A stretch of DNA of 64,000 nt from a virus (IMGVR_UViG_3300020202_000062:94929-158928), one strand, 5' to 3'. Positions 36,401-44,777 are shown, numbered from the stretch's first letter. Translations and numbers: made by a program. Notes: generated from the letters alone by a model not told the origin.

Positions 36401-39400
36401 GCAAACCAAGTTGACCAGACGCCACCGTTCCAAGGAGATCTTTTGATGATTCTCTAGAAATCAGACCAGAAAAAACACCTAAGGCATTTTGTAGTGGGCT
36501 GTTCTCCCTTGAGTAGATGAAGAAACTCTGATTGTCGATTTGCATAGACAACAGGGCTGCGCGAGCTTCTGTGAATTCAGCCTGGCTGATTTGGCCGCGA
36601 CTTCTCATCTGCCCAAGTTTGTTCATTAACTTAGGAACTTGATACTGGAACTCTCTACCGCTTCCCAAGATTCCATCTCGAATACCCAGGTAAGAGTAGA
36701 AACTTTGCCTGAATTCGTCCTGGCGTGTAGAGATTGTTGCGTTACGTGGACCCTTTACTGTTGAATCCCAGTAACTGTCAGACCCCGAATTATCTAAGTG
36801 CCTCCACAGCAGAGATCTCTGAGCGCGCCTAAGTGTTGCGCCCTCGTCTGCTGCTAATGACCTTGCGTGTCTAGCGTCTTCACGCAGAACTAAACGAGCC
36901 GCCTCTTCTAACTGTGTGGCGCTCGTTAGGTCTGATATCTTTGTTTCGCCCATCGGGCCGGGTGTAAAGGTAACTGGCTTAGACCCTGTGAATCGGTAAC
37001 CGAACATACCAGATAGAGAAGAGTCTGCTTCGAATTCGCTCAGAACCTTAGTGCTTAATGCGTTTCTACGGATGGAATATCCCATCATCTGGAATGCCTT
37101 GGCTACATCCGCTTCACCATATAAGACTGACCCAGATTCGTCTACAATTCTGTTGTTTTGTAATCTGTAGATCGAACCCTTTACCTTGATCTGACCCTTA
37201 GACATAAACTCCGCCATTACAGTCGGGTTGTTGATGTCTAACTTGCGGTTAGAGAATCGCTTGATATATCCGAGGATTGAGTTGGACTGGTTGGGATTGA
37301 CATCGAAGGCATTCTTCATCCGACCGTAGCGAGTGTCGTCAGAGTAACGACGCTCACCAAGATCCCCAATGGCAATACGTGTCTGGCGAGCAAAGAGACC
37401 AGAACCGCTAGTGTCGCCCGGTCTGAATAATCCCTTTATCTCGGTAGCACCTATGATTCCAGCCTTGTCTGCACCTACAGCGGTAACCCTACCTCTTGTT
37501 CCCATTCCCTTTGATCGCATCCAGACATAGAAGTCTGCGTTAGCCTGTTGCTGAGACTTCCCAATGAATGGCTGGATGGAGTTACCTGGGCCAATGTGTA
37601 GGATGGCGCGCTCACGTGCTTCTCTAACTGAGTCATACCCAAATAAGGAAAGTGGCTTGGTTTGGATAAGTGGAATCTTGAAATCGTCAGCTACCTTGTC
37701 TAAGAACCTTGTGGCCCTACGACGAAGCATGGTTGTATCTAAGATCTGTCCAGATGAACTTTGATAGACGCCCTTCATCTTGAAGAGACCCATGGTATCC
37801 GAAACTGGGTCGTTTACCGCTAGACGTGAAATGATGTTAGCAATCTGACTTTCAGATCTATCATCGGTAGCAAAGTATCCCCTGTTTAGACCCTCTGAAA
37901 CCGTAAGAGCCTTTAAGCCAAAGATATTCCTTCCACCCTTGGTCCAAGGTGCGGATATATGCTTCTTGCCAACCAAGAATGCTTTAAGTTGTTCTGGGTT
38001 TCCTGGATCAAAACCTCTACGTATTAGATGTGAGTTAACCACACCTTCAGAGATTCTTCTTCCTGTTGGGTCCGCCATAGTTAGGCCAGTGGACTCTGCG
38101 GTCTTTCTGCGTAGATACTGAACCTTAGAAGCGTTCAGATCATAGAAATCTTCGTACGGCAACTTGCCATGACTCAAGAACCCACTAGCGAACTTGGGTG
38201 CGATCTTGCCTTCGACAAGATTCCACTCATGGCGAATCTTGCTGTCTAGAAGTCTCCTGTACTCCTTGTTTCTAAAGAGAACATCTACATTCTTGATCGA
38301 CTTAGAGATACTACCCGCAATAGCATCACGATCGGCGGATTCGAACATGGACAGTCGATTTTTGAATGCCGCCATCCAATCTGATTCATTCTCTGGTAAG
38401 ATATCACCCTTGCCGAATCCTACTCTGGCTGCGAGGTTGAATTCATCATCTGCCGAACCCGGCAAACTAAGCCGCGCCAAAGATGAGAACTTATGAGCAA
38501 CTTTGTCGTTAACTCCATTGTTTCTTAGTTCTCTAGCAAGTAAACGACTGTACTCGTTGGCACTGACAATCTTATGGAATTCGCTCTGACCAAACGCTTT
38601 GTTTCCTGACCTAGCGCCACCATTGCCATAAGACTGAAGCCTGCCTGCCAACTCACTGATTGACGAAGACCCAGAACCCAACATAGCCTGAACGTTTTTC
38701 AACTTGGCTGGGTTAGTCTTATAGATTTCGTTATATCGTGAAGCACCGAGTCTTAGATACTCTGCGTAGTCGTCATACTGCTCACCAATTCTTCGGTAAG
38801 TAGATTTGGCCGCTCTGATTCCTGCACCCAAACCACGGAATGGTCCCGGTAGAGCGTTGTAGATATCAGCCATCTCACCTGGGGCACCGATGGCTGACTT
38901 ATTCCTAAAAAGGAAGTCAAAGCGAGCGCGCTTTCTTGTGGCCTTGTCCATGGCTGCACCAGCCATACGCGCATCAAGTGCCTGAAGTCCGTGGCGAGTC
39001 TTGTGGAGGTAATCGGTTAGATGAAGGCCACGCTGGCGTGCCTCATTAACTGCGCTAGAAAACGCACCTGTGCTTTGAGCAGAGAACTTAACACCCGCGT
39101 TCAGAAGGTCTGTGGCGTCAGTGCCAATCTTTGTAAGCACAGTGCGCAGCATAACTGAGCCTGTCTGAAAGCGCTGCTGGCGGGGCGACAGATTAACCAT
39201 GTCATCGCCGTAGGTCATAGCCTTTCGCCAAAGATGCTTTCCCGATGCTGCACCCATCTCGAATGGGGTGATCATAAAGGCAAGGTTCTTCGTGCTTTGT
39301 GTTACGAAGTCTGTGATTACATCTACTGGGTTGTACCAGTTAATATGCTTCTTATTCTCATCCGAGCCGAAGACATTATCCGTAAGTCCGCGCTGCACGA

Positions 39401-39962
39401 AGTATGCTGCTGGAAGTTCGTAAGGAAGGCGGCGAGCCTGCGCGACCATGCGCTGCTGGATTTCGTCACGCCATAACCATTCGTCTGGCTGCTCAAGTCC
39501 GAGGCGCTGAGCGCGTTCTTTTGCGCCCTTGGAGAAGAAGAACCCTTGTAGGGTTACTGTATCTGAACCAGATTGAATCTTCCCATCAGGCCCCTTAATG
39601 AAGAGTTTGCCTGTAGGGTTATCATCTTTTAGGGTTCTGGTAACGCCCTGCCATTCGTCAAGAATTTGCTGAGTCTTGCGAACATCTTTAATCAGGTTGG
39701 TCTGCCAGGCGACTCCGCTCTCCTGCATTTGGTAAGCAAGTTTGATTCCGCCTTTACGGATCAGGTTTCCACCGGCCACCATACCCACCATAGTGGCTGC
39801 GGACGCGGCAAAGAAGCGCATGACCGGATGTCCCCGGAACGCTTTAGCAATTACACCTGATTCGGGGTCTATGCCCTCGGTTTCACCTTCATCCCAACGA
39901 AGATGCTGACGACTGTTGACCCCGAACCCCAGGTTAAACTGAGGTCCTTGATCTCTCTGCAT
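33429..39962 (-). CDS. Probable tape measure protein or giant ejected tail protein
   Basis: This 2177-residue protein follows two tail-assembly chaperone candidates, the usual place for the tape measure. A hydrophobic segment sits at residues 47-65 (VMRFFAASAATMVGMVAGG) and another at about 1905-1945 with Gly/Ala zipper spacing (GTVIGGAIGATSSIAG), as in tape measures that insert in the host membrane. Between them lie long helical, Arg/Lys-rich stretches and a Gly/Pro/Ser-rich part at about 1480-1620. If helical and fully extended at 1.5 Angstrom per residue it would span about 325 nm, longer than most tails, so part is probably globular. No lytic or zinc-protease motif was seen. The assignment rests on position and length. 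Confidence 0.6.
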   Translation of the reverse strand: MQRDQGPQFNLGFGVNSRQHLRWDEGETEGIDPESGVIAKAFRGHPVMRFFAASAATMVGMVAGGNLIRKGGIKLAYQMQESGVAWQTNLIKDVRKTQQILDEWQGVTRTLKDDNPTGKLFIKGPDGKIQSGSDTVTLQGFFFSKGAKERAQRLGLEQPDEWLWRDEIQQRMVAQARRLPYELPAAYFVQRGLTDNVFGSDENKKHINWYNPVDVITDFVTQSTKNLAFMITPFEMGAASGKHLWRKAMTYGDDMVNLSPRQQRFQTGSVMLRTVLTKIGTDATDLLNAGVKFSAQSTGAFSSAVNEARQRGLHLTDYLHKTRHGLQALDARMAGAAMDKATRKRARFDFLFRNKSAIGAPGEMADIYNALPGPFRGLGAGIRAAKSTYRRIGEQYDDYAEYLRLGASRYNEIYKTNPAKLKNVQAMLGSGSSSISELAGRLQSYGNGGARSGNKAFGQSEFHKIVSANEYSRLLARELRNNGVNDKVAHKFSSLARLSLPGSADDEFNLAARVGFGKGDILPENESDWMAAFKNRLSMFESADRDAIAGSISKSIKNVDVLFRNKEYRRLLDSKIRHEWNLVEGKIAPKFASGFLSHGKLPYEDFYDLNASKVQYLRRKTAESTGLTMADPTGRRISEGVVNSHLIRRGFDPGNPEQLKAFLVGKKHISAPWTKGGRNIFGLKALTVSEGLNRGYFATDDRSESQIANIISRLAVNDPVSDTMGLFKMKGVYQSSSGQILDTTMLRRRATRFLDKVADDFKIPLIQTKPLSLFGYDSVREARERAILHIGPGNSIQPFIGKSQQQANADFYVWMRSKGMGTRGRVTAVGADKAGIIGATEIKGLFRPGDTSGSGLFARQTRIAIGDLGERRYSDDTRYGRMKNAFDVNPNQSNSILGYIKRFSNRKLDINNPTVMAEFMSKGQIKVKGSIYRLQNNRIVDESGSVLYGEADVAKAFQMMGYSIRRNALSTKVLSEFEADSSLSGMFGYRFTGSKPVTFTPGPMGETKISDLTSATQLEEAARLVLREDARHARSLAADEGATLRRAQRSLLWRHLDNSGSDSYWDSTVKGPRNATISTRQDEFRQSFYSYLGIRDGILGSGREFQYQVPKLMNKLGQMRSRGQISQAEFTEARAALLSMQIDNQSFFIYSRENSPLQNALGVFSGLISRESSKDLLGTVASGQLGLHGSPWRNAATAAMRRRFSPAPAQFEGVEYNPFGNTSTVFVPTFRTAWQQERWGAVSSVVGGNTWSNPAAFSGASVPVSHMFERMNRYFSAASIGIDPTKYSGPLDFYARGMVGKRVLPIVAGGTVALTADRTIGGFMNPKDEYGDRVYSPYFVGKAATGLVHAQAAISGIMPWGMGYEEKLDQLKHGEVAIRSGRFWPLGNTPFKGGRIQYYRPSWYRRLQAGHLYTDQTFGSPLERLAFGYDFSPLRPLDPYRFERKHYDERPYPVTGEYFTGPWGPITTALNMTFGKVLKPQVKMHKDEVEFGLSQILPVGEYGAYIPGAPMRPQGSSGGDGPASDGIQSAMNLRYAGAASPRNTARNMVNEAISTSNAMLSAASGVTPRGAVSPVGFSSGANTFGPGSYGIPVSPGSMTPRIIAGVNPQPTSEFGYQGKKLAHEFQELFGIYGFAFGTIREQLGLGSADLSDNIPRLTSSAAAYGSSRQFWDLNLGGLGDAPLPIEGNLANLEFSEIARRFIPKERTGTQFINPIPNQLGMMHPWLPGSEYFMNFKNGDPYTAVQEGEMRLPGMGYERFNTLHSDMYGKYGLVDQHKILGDVAPWSDAYRMVDRAVGMGNNAAENMLIEQTRQQVDSKARRHEFHPYKYKYSSPEELGLTDTQFALRRFGEAFAHRNTPFHTKFLPHKSALEDWERENVYGATFPQWSHPIEDFLKPMAYNATQRNPIISALALGTVGRMFGASHEAKALGTVIGGAIGATSSIAGDVYEKITGDRFIPKRRRQELALEEYTDMLQYVKGMKGMQHARMLGDMQMAEQFRNMAQSTMYGVDIYNANLEQLAQALPRRKREHFREMVLAPEQEHEKILSTAGRLERRIYQAAWGRPVEARPELVDYFSKHELPNANWEGWHPNTNMNHIKVKIGQSLGLDLSQMGFFPQEVREANLVNPSYPTFDNDTSRRNVEQQLRLLLRQQGVNGDVYPVITPYPGTRLEMQLGV

Positions 39963-39965
39963 TGG

Positions 39966-40595
39966 TTACCTTAGTTCGCTCATAAGGCGAGCGGCAATTG
40001 GGTCGTCTGCGCGAACCTTTACTTTACCAAACTCATCCTTCATTTCGATAAACTCTGGCTTTTCCTGAGGTCCCTCTTCCTCTTCTCCGTGGAAGTTTAG
40101 ATGTAGACCCGAGTTCTCAACGCCAACTTCTGCTTGTCGAACTTCGATGACCTTCTCGGCTAGGGCTAGTAGCTCGGCCAACTCTTCGTAAGTGAATTCA
40201 TCTAATTCGTGTTTCTTATAAGAAGGCATAGCCGCGATGATGAATGCGTACATCATCTTCCTGAACTCTTTGGCTTCTTCGCGCTTCTTGTATAGAACTT
40301 CTTTAGTAAAGGTATCTCCTGGCAGGAAGCCTGATACTTGCAGGATCTCTCCTGCCAGAGTCGTAATGATACCTGCGGGAATTCTATCCAGATTTAGGTT
40401 GTAAGGATAGACAGTACATAATGATACGATGACATCTTCCGCCTCTGCCGAGTCAGATTCGCTATCGTAGATATTAGCGATTTCATCGAACTCCTTAAAT
40501 GTCAGAGCACGGAAGACATATTCAACGTTCTTAATCTCTACGGAATAGATCCTCTTATATCGCTTCTTTAGTTCAATAAGAGTTTCATCTTCCAT
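39966..40595 (-). CDS. Tail assembly chaperone candidate, second of a paralogous pair
   Basis: This 209-residue protein lies immediately upstream of the giant tape-measure candidate. It shares a pattern with the preceding 170-residue protein: YVFRALTFKEFDEIA here against YVWRTMSRLEYRAMI there, then a Cys and Pro segment (SLCTVYPYNLN against SKCLLFPSLN) and AGIITTLAGEILQVSGF against AGVATIIAQEVMDASGF. A helical middle and an acidic tail follow. In many phages two chaperone products are made from one message by a programmed frameshift. Here they are separate overlapping genes (TAATG), and no slippery heptamer is visible at the junction. Confidence 0.65.
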   Translation of the reverse strand: MEDETLIELKKRYKRIYSVEIKNVEYVFRALTFKEFDEIANIYDSESDSAEAEDVIVSLCTVYPYNLNLDRIPAGIITTLAGEILQVSGFLPGDTFTKEVLYKKREEAKEFRKMMYAFIIAAMPSYKKHELDEFTYEELAELLALAEKVIEVRQAEVGVENSGLHLNFHGEEEEGPQEKPEFIEMKDEFGKVKVRADDPIAARLMSELR

Positions 40596-41107
40596 TAGAG
40601 TTGACGCACCTCTAGTGCCACGAAGCCGGATGCATCCATTACTTCCTGTGCGATGATGGTGGCCACGCCAGCCATCTCCTGAACCAACTGCTCACCGTTT
40701 AGGCTCGGGAACAGTAGACACTTTGAGGCGATATACTCTTCTTGGTACATCTGAGCCTCTGGTGCGGTTAGTTGACCTGAACTAGTAAGACGCTCCATGT
40801 CCTTGATCATTGCCCTGTACTCAAGGCGTGACATAGTGCGCCAAACATAGTGCTTGTCCATAGTTAAAGACGTAACGTATACGTCACCGAACTTTTCTTT
40901 CCATGCGAGGATGCTACCAACGGTAGGGCCAGAGGGCCACAGCTCCTCACTTGGGTCTAGGTCTTCTAGGGCTACTGGCTCCCCAAAGTCTTCGAAGTCG
41001 TCACCAGTCTCGCCTTCATCTTCGACATCGACTGGATCTGGAGTTACGATAAGATCCTCTACTTCTGGTGTCTCGTCGTCGTCTCCTGGGATAATTACAT
41101 TTGGCAT
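40595..41107 (-). CDS. Tail assembly chaperone candidate, first of a paralogous pair
   Basis: This 170-residue protein has a very acidic, disordered N-terminal 55 residues (DDDETPEVEDL, DEGETGDDFEDFGE) and a helical C-terminal core. The core is related to that of the next gene by the motifs YVWRTMSRLEYR, SKCLLFPSLN and AGVATIIAQEVMDASGF. It lies after the tube-type genes and before the tape-measure candidate. The acidic arm could shield basic surfaces of the tape measure before assembly (inference). Confidence 0.6.
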   Translation of the reverse strand: MPNVIIPGDDDETPEVEDLIVTPDPVDVEDEGETGDDFEDFGEPVALEDLDPSEELWPSGPTVGSILAWKEKFGDVYVTSLTMDKHYVWRTMSRLEYRAMIKDMERLTSSGQLTAPEAQMYQEEYIASKCLLFPSLNGEQLVQEMAGVATIIAQEVMDASGFVALEVRQL

Positions 41108-41109
41108 TG

Positions 41110-41979
41110 TTACCTCACATTACCTGTATTGCCAGCATCAAATATGTCTCTGGCAAAGAAACTGTACACTTCCGAACATACTGCCCCATCTGGGGTATAC
41201 TCAACTTGCATTGCATTTAACTCTACGTTTTCGATGACAAACCTCATATGTGTAATGGGATCTGACACCAAACGTTCATTCTGGTCCATCATTAAGGTGT
41301 AGTCATCGTCATTGTATGCCTTCCTTAATTCGTCTGCTCTTCTAGTTGGATCTTCGACAATACTCGTAGACTGCATTCCGTAAACGCAAACAAAGTTAAA
41401 AGGCGGATGACTACTAAAGATACGCTTACTCTCCAGTGTATATGGATCTACGTTGCGATGCCAGTATTTCTCGATATTGGCTTCGTCTGTATCTAGTCCT
41501 CGTATGTGGAAGTCGTAGCCCTTTTTCTGAACCCTCGCAGCGGCAGCCTCACTGATGAGGTTCTTCATATAGTCTGTTGACTTTGTGGCGATCCTGAACT
41601 GACCGGTTACAATTCGAGTGCCGCGCATGACCGCATCATAAGTGTAACTCCAGAAACCATAGACTGGAGTCTTCTGCTGCTGAATATTGAAGGCGAAATC
41701 CATAATAGGTAACTCGCCATATTCACTACTCTCCGCGCCGTCTACGTAAACACAAACGTCTTGGCCAGAGAAGTAGTAATCATAATAAGAACTGGCTGCT
41801 AACTGGCCATTGGCGTCTTTTGACCACTTGATATCGAGGGCTGGGTCAAGTAGATGAAGTGTTTTTGGATTAGTAGTATTTCTTGCTATAGCCTCAGCAG
41901 TTCTTACCTCTGTAGCGGTAAGGCTTTGGCGAACTGTTTCTTGTCCGTCAACATCTTTCCTGAATCTAGGTGACGACAT
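41110..41979 (-). CDS. Tail tube-type protein, paralogue 3
   Basis: This 289-residue protein overlaps the gene before it by TAATG. It keeps the order of motifs of the two tube-type proteins upstream: a short beta start, QQQKTPVYGFWSYTYDAVMR matching the RE.(T/A)P(V/I)..(L/M)G segment, a GQFRI strand, then the PPFNFVCVYG strand and the closing VYSFFARDIFDAG. It is longer, with an added N-terminal 80 residues, and its similarity is lower. It may be a terminal tube ring such as an initiator at the baseplate, rather than the main tube. The relationship is judged by eye. Confidence 0.6.
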   Translation of the reverse strand: MSSPRFRKDVDGQETVRQSLTATEVRTAEAIARNTTNPKTLHLLDPALDIKWSKDANGQLAASSYYDYYFSGQDVCVYVDGAESSEYGELPIMDFAFNIQQQKTPVYGFWSYTYDAVMRGTRIVTGQFRIATKSTDYMKNLISEAAAARVQKKGYDFHIRGLDTDEANIEKYWHRNVDPYTLESKRIFSSHPPFNFVCVYGMQSTSIVEDPTRRADELRKAYNDDDYTLMMDQNERLVSDPITHMRFVIENVELNAMQVEYTPDGAVCSEVYSFFARDIFDAGNTGNVR

Positions 41980-42581
41980 TACTGTTCTCCCGACCTAAAG
42001 ATGACACCACTATTGTATAGGGAAGAACGAGCGCCCTCATATCCGTGTGGCACATATGCAGTTAGCGGCTGAATACCTCTAGCCATGAATGTATAGGTCT
42101 GCTCGGTAATCAAGTCGTCTACCGACATTGTGGTTCCTTCGTCTACAATGGTGCAGCCATAGATTTTCATCTTAGAGAATGATCCCAACTCATTTGAGAA
42201 TGTGAGCACAATGTCGAATGGAGGAAGCATATCTGCTAGGCAGTAGACATTCTTCGTGGAAACCAATTCAGAGAACTGCTTCAGCCTGTAGAAGGTGTAG
42301 TAGTTGAACTGGGTGAATATCATGCTACCGGCAATAGTTCTAGAGCCTTTTACGAATCCACGTGGATTAACTCTGCCGAGCGTTCTAACAGGAGTGTTCT
42401 CTCTGTGGAGTGAGTAGGAAATCGTCTGTAGTTCGCCCAATTCCAAAGGGGTAGGCTCGTTAGGTAAGACGATAAGAGCGGCGATGTCAACACCGGCATA
42501 CGATGTGTACTGATAGTTCTCTGTGATGAACTTGTTGGGATCGTTTAGGTCCGGTGATGCCACATTGTTGACTTCTGCCAT
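41979..42581 (-). CDS. Tail tube-type protein, paralogue 2
   Basis: I start at the ATG at 42579-42581 (MAEVNNVASPDLNDPNKF), which has GGAGA five bases upstream; a GTG twelve bases earlier has no such site. The product has 200 residues. It shares with the 220-residue gene the motifs HRENTPVRTLGRVNPRGFVK, GSRTIAGSMIFTQF, PPFDIVLTFSNE, MKIYGCTIVDEG, MSVDDLITEQTYTFMARGI. These are the marks of a myovirus tube or gp19-like fold with a long beta hairpin. It is either a second tube ring type or a tube end protein. Confidence 0.7.
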   Translation of the reverse strand: MAEVNNVASPDLNDPNKFITENYQYTSYAGVDIAALIVLPNEPTPLELGELQTISYSLHRENTPVRTLGRVNPRGFVKGSRTIAGSMIFTQFNYYTFYRLKQFSELVSTKNVYCLADMLPPFDIVLTFSNELGSFSKMKIYGCTIVDEGTTMSVDDLITEQTYTFMARGIQPLTAYVPHGYEGARSSLYNSGVIFRSGEQ

Positions 42582-42644
42582 GCTTGTCTCCACATATCAC
42601 ATAGGGTGCTGATCTATTAGTAAGACTCTTTCCAGAAATAGCAA

Positions 42645-42668
42645 TGAGGGCCACCGAAGTGACCCTCA
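42645..42668 (-). terminator. Hairpin with UUCG loop after the main tube gene
   Basis: On the minus strand a 9-bp stem (GAGGGTCAC with GTGGCCCTC, one G-U pair) closes a TTCG tetraloop, extended by one outer A-T pair. It starts 27 bases after the stop of the 220-residue tube-type gene. The downstream T content is modest (ATTGCTATTTCT), so it may be a weak terminator or an mRNA-end stabiliser for a strongly expressed gene. Confidence 0.55.
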
Positions 42669-42694
42669 CTACTGTAACCCTGTATTGGTTAGAG

Positions 42695-43357
42695 TTACGG
42701 GATGATGATGTTTGGATTGAGATCGGTCGCTGTACCTGGAGCAAAATCACTTAAAGCGTTTACTCGGTACATCGGGCCGACATCGCGTGCTACGTAGGTC
42801 ATGGTCTCCTCGATGACGATGTCATCCATTGAGGCACCTGATCCTTCGTTTAGAAGTTCTACACCGTAGATCTGACGCATCGAAGCGTTACCATACTCGT
42901 TCACGAATGACACTGTGATGTTGAATGGGGGAATCTGGTCAGCGTACCAAGGTAGGCCCGAACGAACATCTAGTGCTCGCTGGTCATCGTGAGGTACGAT
43001 ACCACGGTTAACTAGAACATCTGAGTTATCCATGCCAGGCAGGATGTTTGATGCTCTTGTGAAGAACTTCATGTAATCCTTCTGAGTCTCCTTTGCGTTT
43101 ACGATCAGATCGTAAAGTGCAGGGCGATCAAAGACGGTGAAGATCAAAGATCCAGCGATACCACGCTTGCCTCGTGAGAATGAGCGTGGGTTTGGTGAAC
43201 CCATCGTATAGATTGGAGCCTTTTCACGAGTTACCGACCACGTAATGCCAGACAGGGTTCCAATGATAACGCCATTGAAGGTTGCCTGAATGTCAGCGCC
43301 CGAGTAAGTTGTGTAAGTCGCTTGGTATCTATCGTAAAGAGGATCTGTTTCAGCCAT
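42695..43357 (-). CDS. Tail tube protein (main candidate), paralogue 1
   Basis: This 220-residue protein follows the second sheath-type gene, the usual position of the tube gene in contractile tails. Motifs TREKAPIYTMGSPNPRSFSR, GKRGIAGSLIFTVFD, PPFNITVSFVNEYG, QIYGVELLNEG and ASMDDIVIEETMTYVARDVG are shared with the next two genes and fit a Hcp/gp19-like tube fold. The hairpin just after its stop and its place by the sheath favour this copy as the abundant tube subunit. An outright family search was not possible. Confidence 0.75.
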   Translation of the reverse strand: MAETDPLYDRYQATYTTYSGADIQATFNGVIIGTLSGITWSVTREKAPIYTMGSPNPRSFSRGKRGIAGSLIFTVFDRPALYDLIVNAKETQKDYMKFFTRASNILPGMDNSDVLVNRGIVPHDDQRALDVRSGLPWYADQIPPFNITVSFVNEYGNASMRQIYGVELLNEGSGASMDDIVIEETMTYVARDVGPMYRVNALSDFAPGTATDLNPNIIIP

Positions 43358-43375
43358 TAAAAGTCACTCCTCCTA

Positions 43376-44611
43376 TTAGAGTTGAACTGAGACGCTAACT
43401 TCGATATTGCGTAGTTCGAATGCTGGCGTTAGGATGAGATCGATAACGGCCTTATTCTCGGCTCCAATATATGAAACCGTGAAGTCGCTGGCCAATAGTG
43501 CTCCTGCTAACTGCATTGAACGTAGTCCAGACGTGATCTGTGTCTCAAGGGCGTTTCGTGCCTGGATGCTTGATGCCTCACCAACGAATGGCTGAGCAAC
43601 AGTTCTGACGAGTCCAATTGCATCGAAGGCAATTCGAAGAGTCGTTAGACGCTTGAAGTCCGATGTGGTTGGGCTGTAGGTCTGGGCGTCAACCCAGATT
43701 GGGTTCCTGTTGAAATCTACAGCAACTGGAACGACACCCTTGTCAACTAGGTTGGACTGCTGTGTGCGAGTTGGGCTATAGCGCAACTTCTCCACGCGGT
43801 AGATAACCTTGTTGGTTGGTGCTGAGAATGCTGGAAGACTTGCTACAGCACCTGCGTAGTATGCCGCACCATTTGAGTATCCGAACTCATCTGAATATCC
43901 AAGAGGCTTGATTTCGGCAGCCACAACTGAGACGTAGATACCGTTAGTCATTGATGCTCTTGAGTAGAGGTTTGACAGGGCTAGGTGAGTTGACACCTGG
44001 CTGGGGGTCATTGCCTCAGTTGAGCCTGTGTAAGGCTTGATTCCCATGACAGCGAAGCATGGGGTGGCGTTAGCGGTGATGTCTGCAATCTTTGCTGCGA
44101 CCTTGTAGGCCCATGAGTTGGTGCTAGCTGCATTGTCAGCGTGGAAGCCCAACTCTGCGTTGGTAACCGTTGCCCCATCGTCCTCGTATTCACTTGGATG
44201 ACCACCGCGACCCCAAGGTACGATGATATCAGCCTGTGCAGTCTCAACTGCCTCCCACAGAGTATCCCAAAGGCTCACGCCAGAGTTTGCTGCGGTGAAG
44301 GTAGCAGATGAAATTGTACCTGCGCTATGGTTGAACGCTGTATCTGAAGGAAGAGCAACTAGAGTGATTCTCTGTGCTCCACCGGTTGCTAATTCCACAT
44401 AGGCCCTGTGCAGCATTGACCCTTCACCGAAGATATCAATGACATCTTCTTCGCTAGTAGCGTTGTATGGATCTAAATCGGCTACGTCGCCTTCACCATC
44501 GTCAGTATCTCTGGTGCCGATAGCTAGAACGCGAGGTCCTAAAGGAATGTTTGTTCTGTTAAGGATAGTGAACCCATCCTTGATTCTTGTATTGACTCCA
44601 GGGAGTGACAA
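43376..44611 (-). CDS. Tail sheath protein (main candidate)
   Basis: I choose the TTG start at 44609-44611 because GGAGG lies exactly five bases upstream and the protein then begins MSLPGVNTRIKDGF, like other sheaths. A TTG 57 bases earlier lacks a ribosome-binding site. The product has 411 residues. The N-terminal loop and Rossmann-like strands (PRVLAIGTRD, AQRITLVALPS), the central insertion, and the C-terminal domain (IRALG-like LRIAFDAIGLVRTVAQPFVG, ending NIEVSVSVQL) follow the sheath domain order. The sheath contracts to drive the tube into the cell. A larger sheath-type paralogue lies two genes upstream. Confidence 0.8.
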   Translation of the reverse strand: MSLPGVNTRIKDGFTILNRTNIPLGPRVLAIGTRDTDDGEGDVADLDPYNATSEEDVIDIFGEGSMLHRAYVELATGGAQRITLVALPSDTAFNHSAGTISSATFTAANSGVSLWDTLWEAVETAQADIIVPWGRGGHPSEYEDDGATVTNAELGFHADNAASTNSWAYKVAAKIADITANATPCFAVMGIKPYTGSTEAMTPSQVSTHLALSNLYSRASMTNGIYVSVVAAEIKPLGYSDEFGYSNGAAYYAGAVASLPAFSAPTNKVIYRVEKLRYSPTRTQQSNLVDKGVVPVAVDFNRNPIWVDAQTYSPTTSDFKRLTTLRIAFDAIGLVRTVAQPFVGEASSIQARNALETQITSGLRSMQLAGALLASDFTVSYIGAENKAVIDLILTPAFELRNIEVSVSVQL

Positions 44612-44681
44612 CTTAACCTCCAAAGTAATGTGTTTATCTAAGCTATAGATACACCAGGTCAAACTCAATAGTAACCTGAAA

Positions 44682-44757
44682 ATTATACAAGTTTAGTTTT
44701 GACAAGGCGTGGCCCGGAGTGGTAAAGACTAAACTTCTACACAAGGTAGTAGTACCT
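44682..44757 (-). promoter_or_regulatory. Inverted repeat and TATAAT in the gap before the sheath gene
   Basis: The 166-base gap upstream of the sheath start contains a 9-bp inverted repeat (AAGTTTAGT at 44689-44697 and ACTAAACTT at 44728-44736, 30-base loop), a TATAAT on the minus strand at 44682-44687, and a TTGTCA at 44700-44705. The two hexamers are only 12 bases apart, too close for a standard sigma-70 promoter. The 11-mer TAGTAGTACCT at 44747-44757 also occurs near 463. A promoter or leader element for high sheath expression is plausible but unproven. Confidence 0.3.
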
Positions 44758-44777
44758 AGGAGGGGATCATTCCACCT

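Noticed and set aside
39966-40620. Programmed frameshift between the two chaperone genes
   Set aside because: No X-XXY-YYZ slippery heptamer is visible on the minus strand near the junction, and the second gene has its own ATG in a TAATG overlap.
44612-44668. Longer sheath start with 19 more residues at a TTG
   Set aside because: No ribosome-binding site is found there and the added residues do not look like a sheath N-terminus, while the TTG at 44609-44611 has GGAGG at ideal spacing.
44682-44705. Sigma-70 promoter from TTGTCA and TATAAT before the sheath gene
   Set aside because: The spacer is 12 bases against the usual 16-18, so a standard promoter is not supported; kept only as a weak regulatory region.
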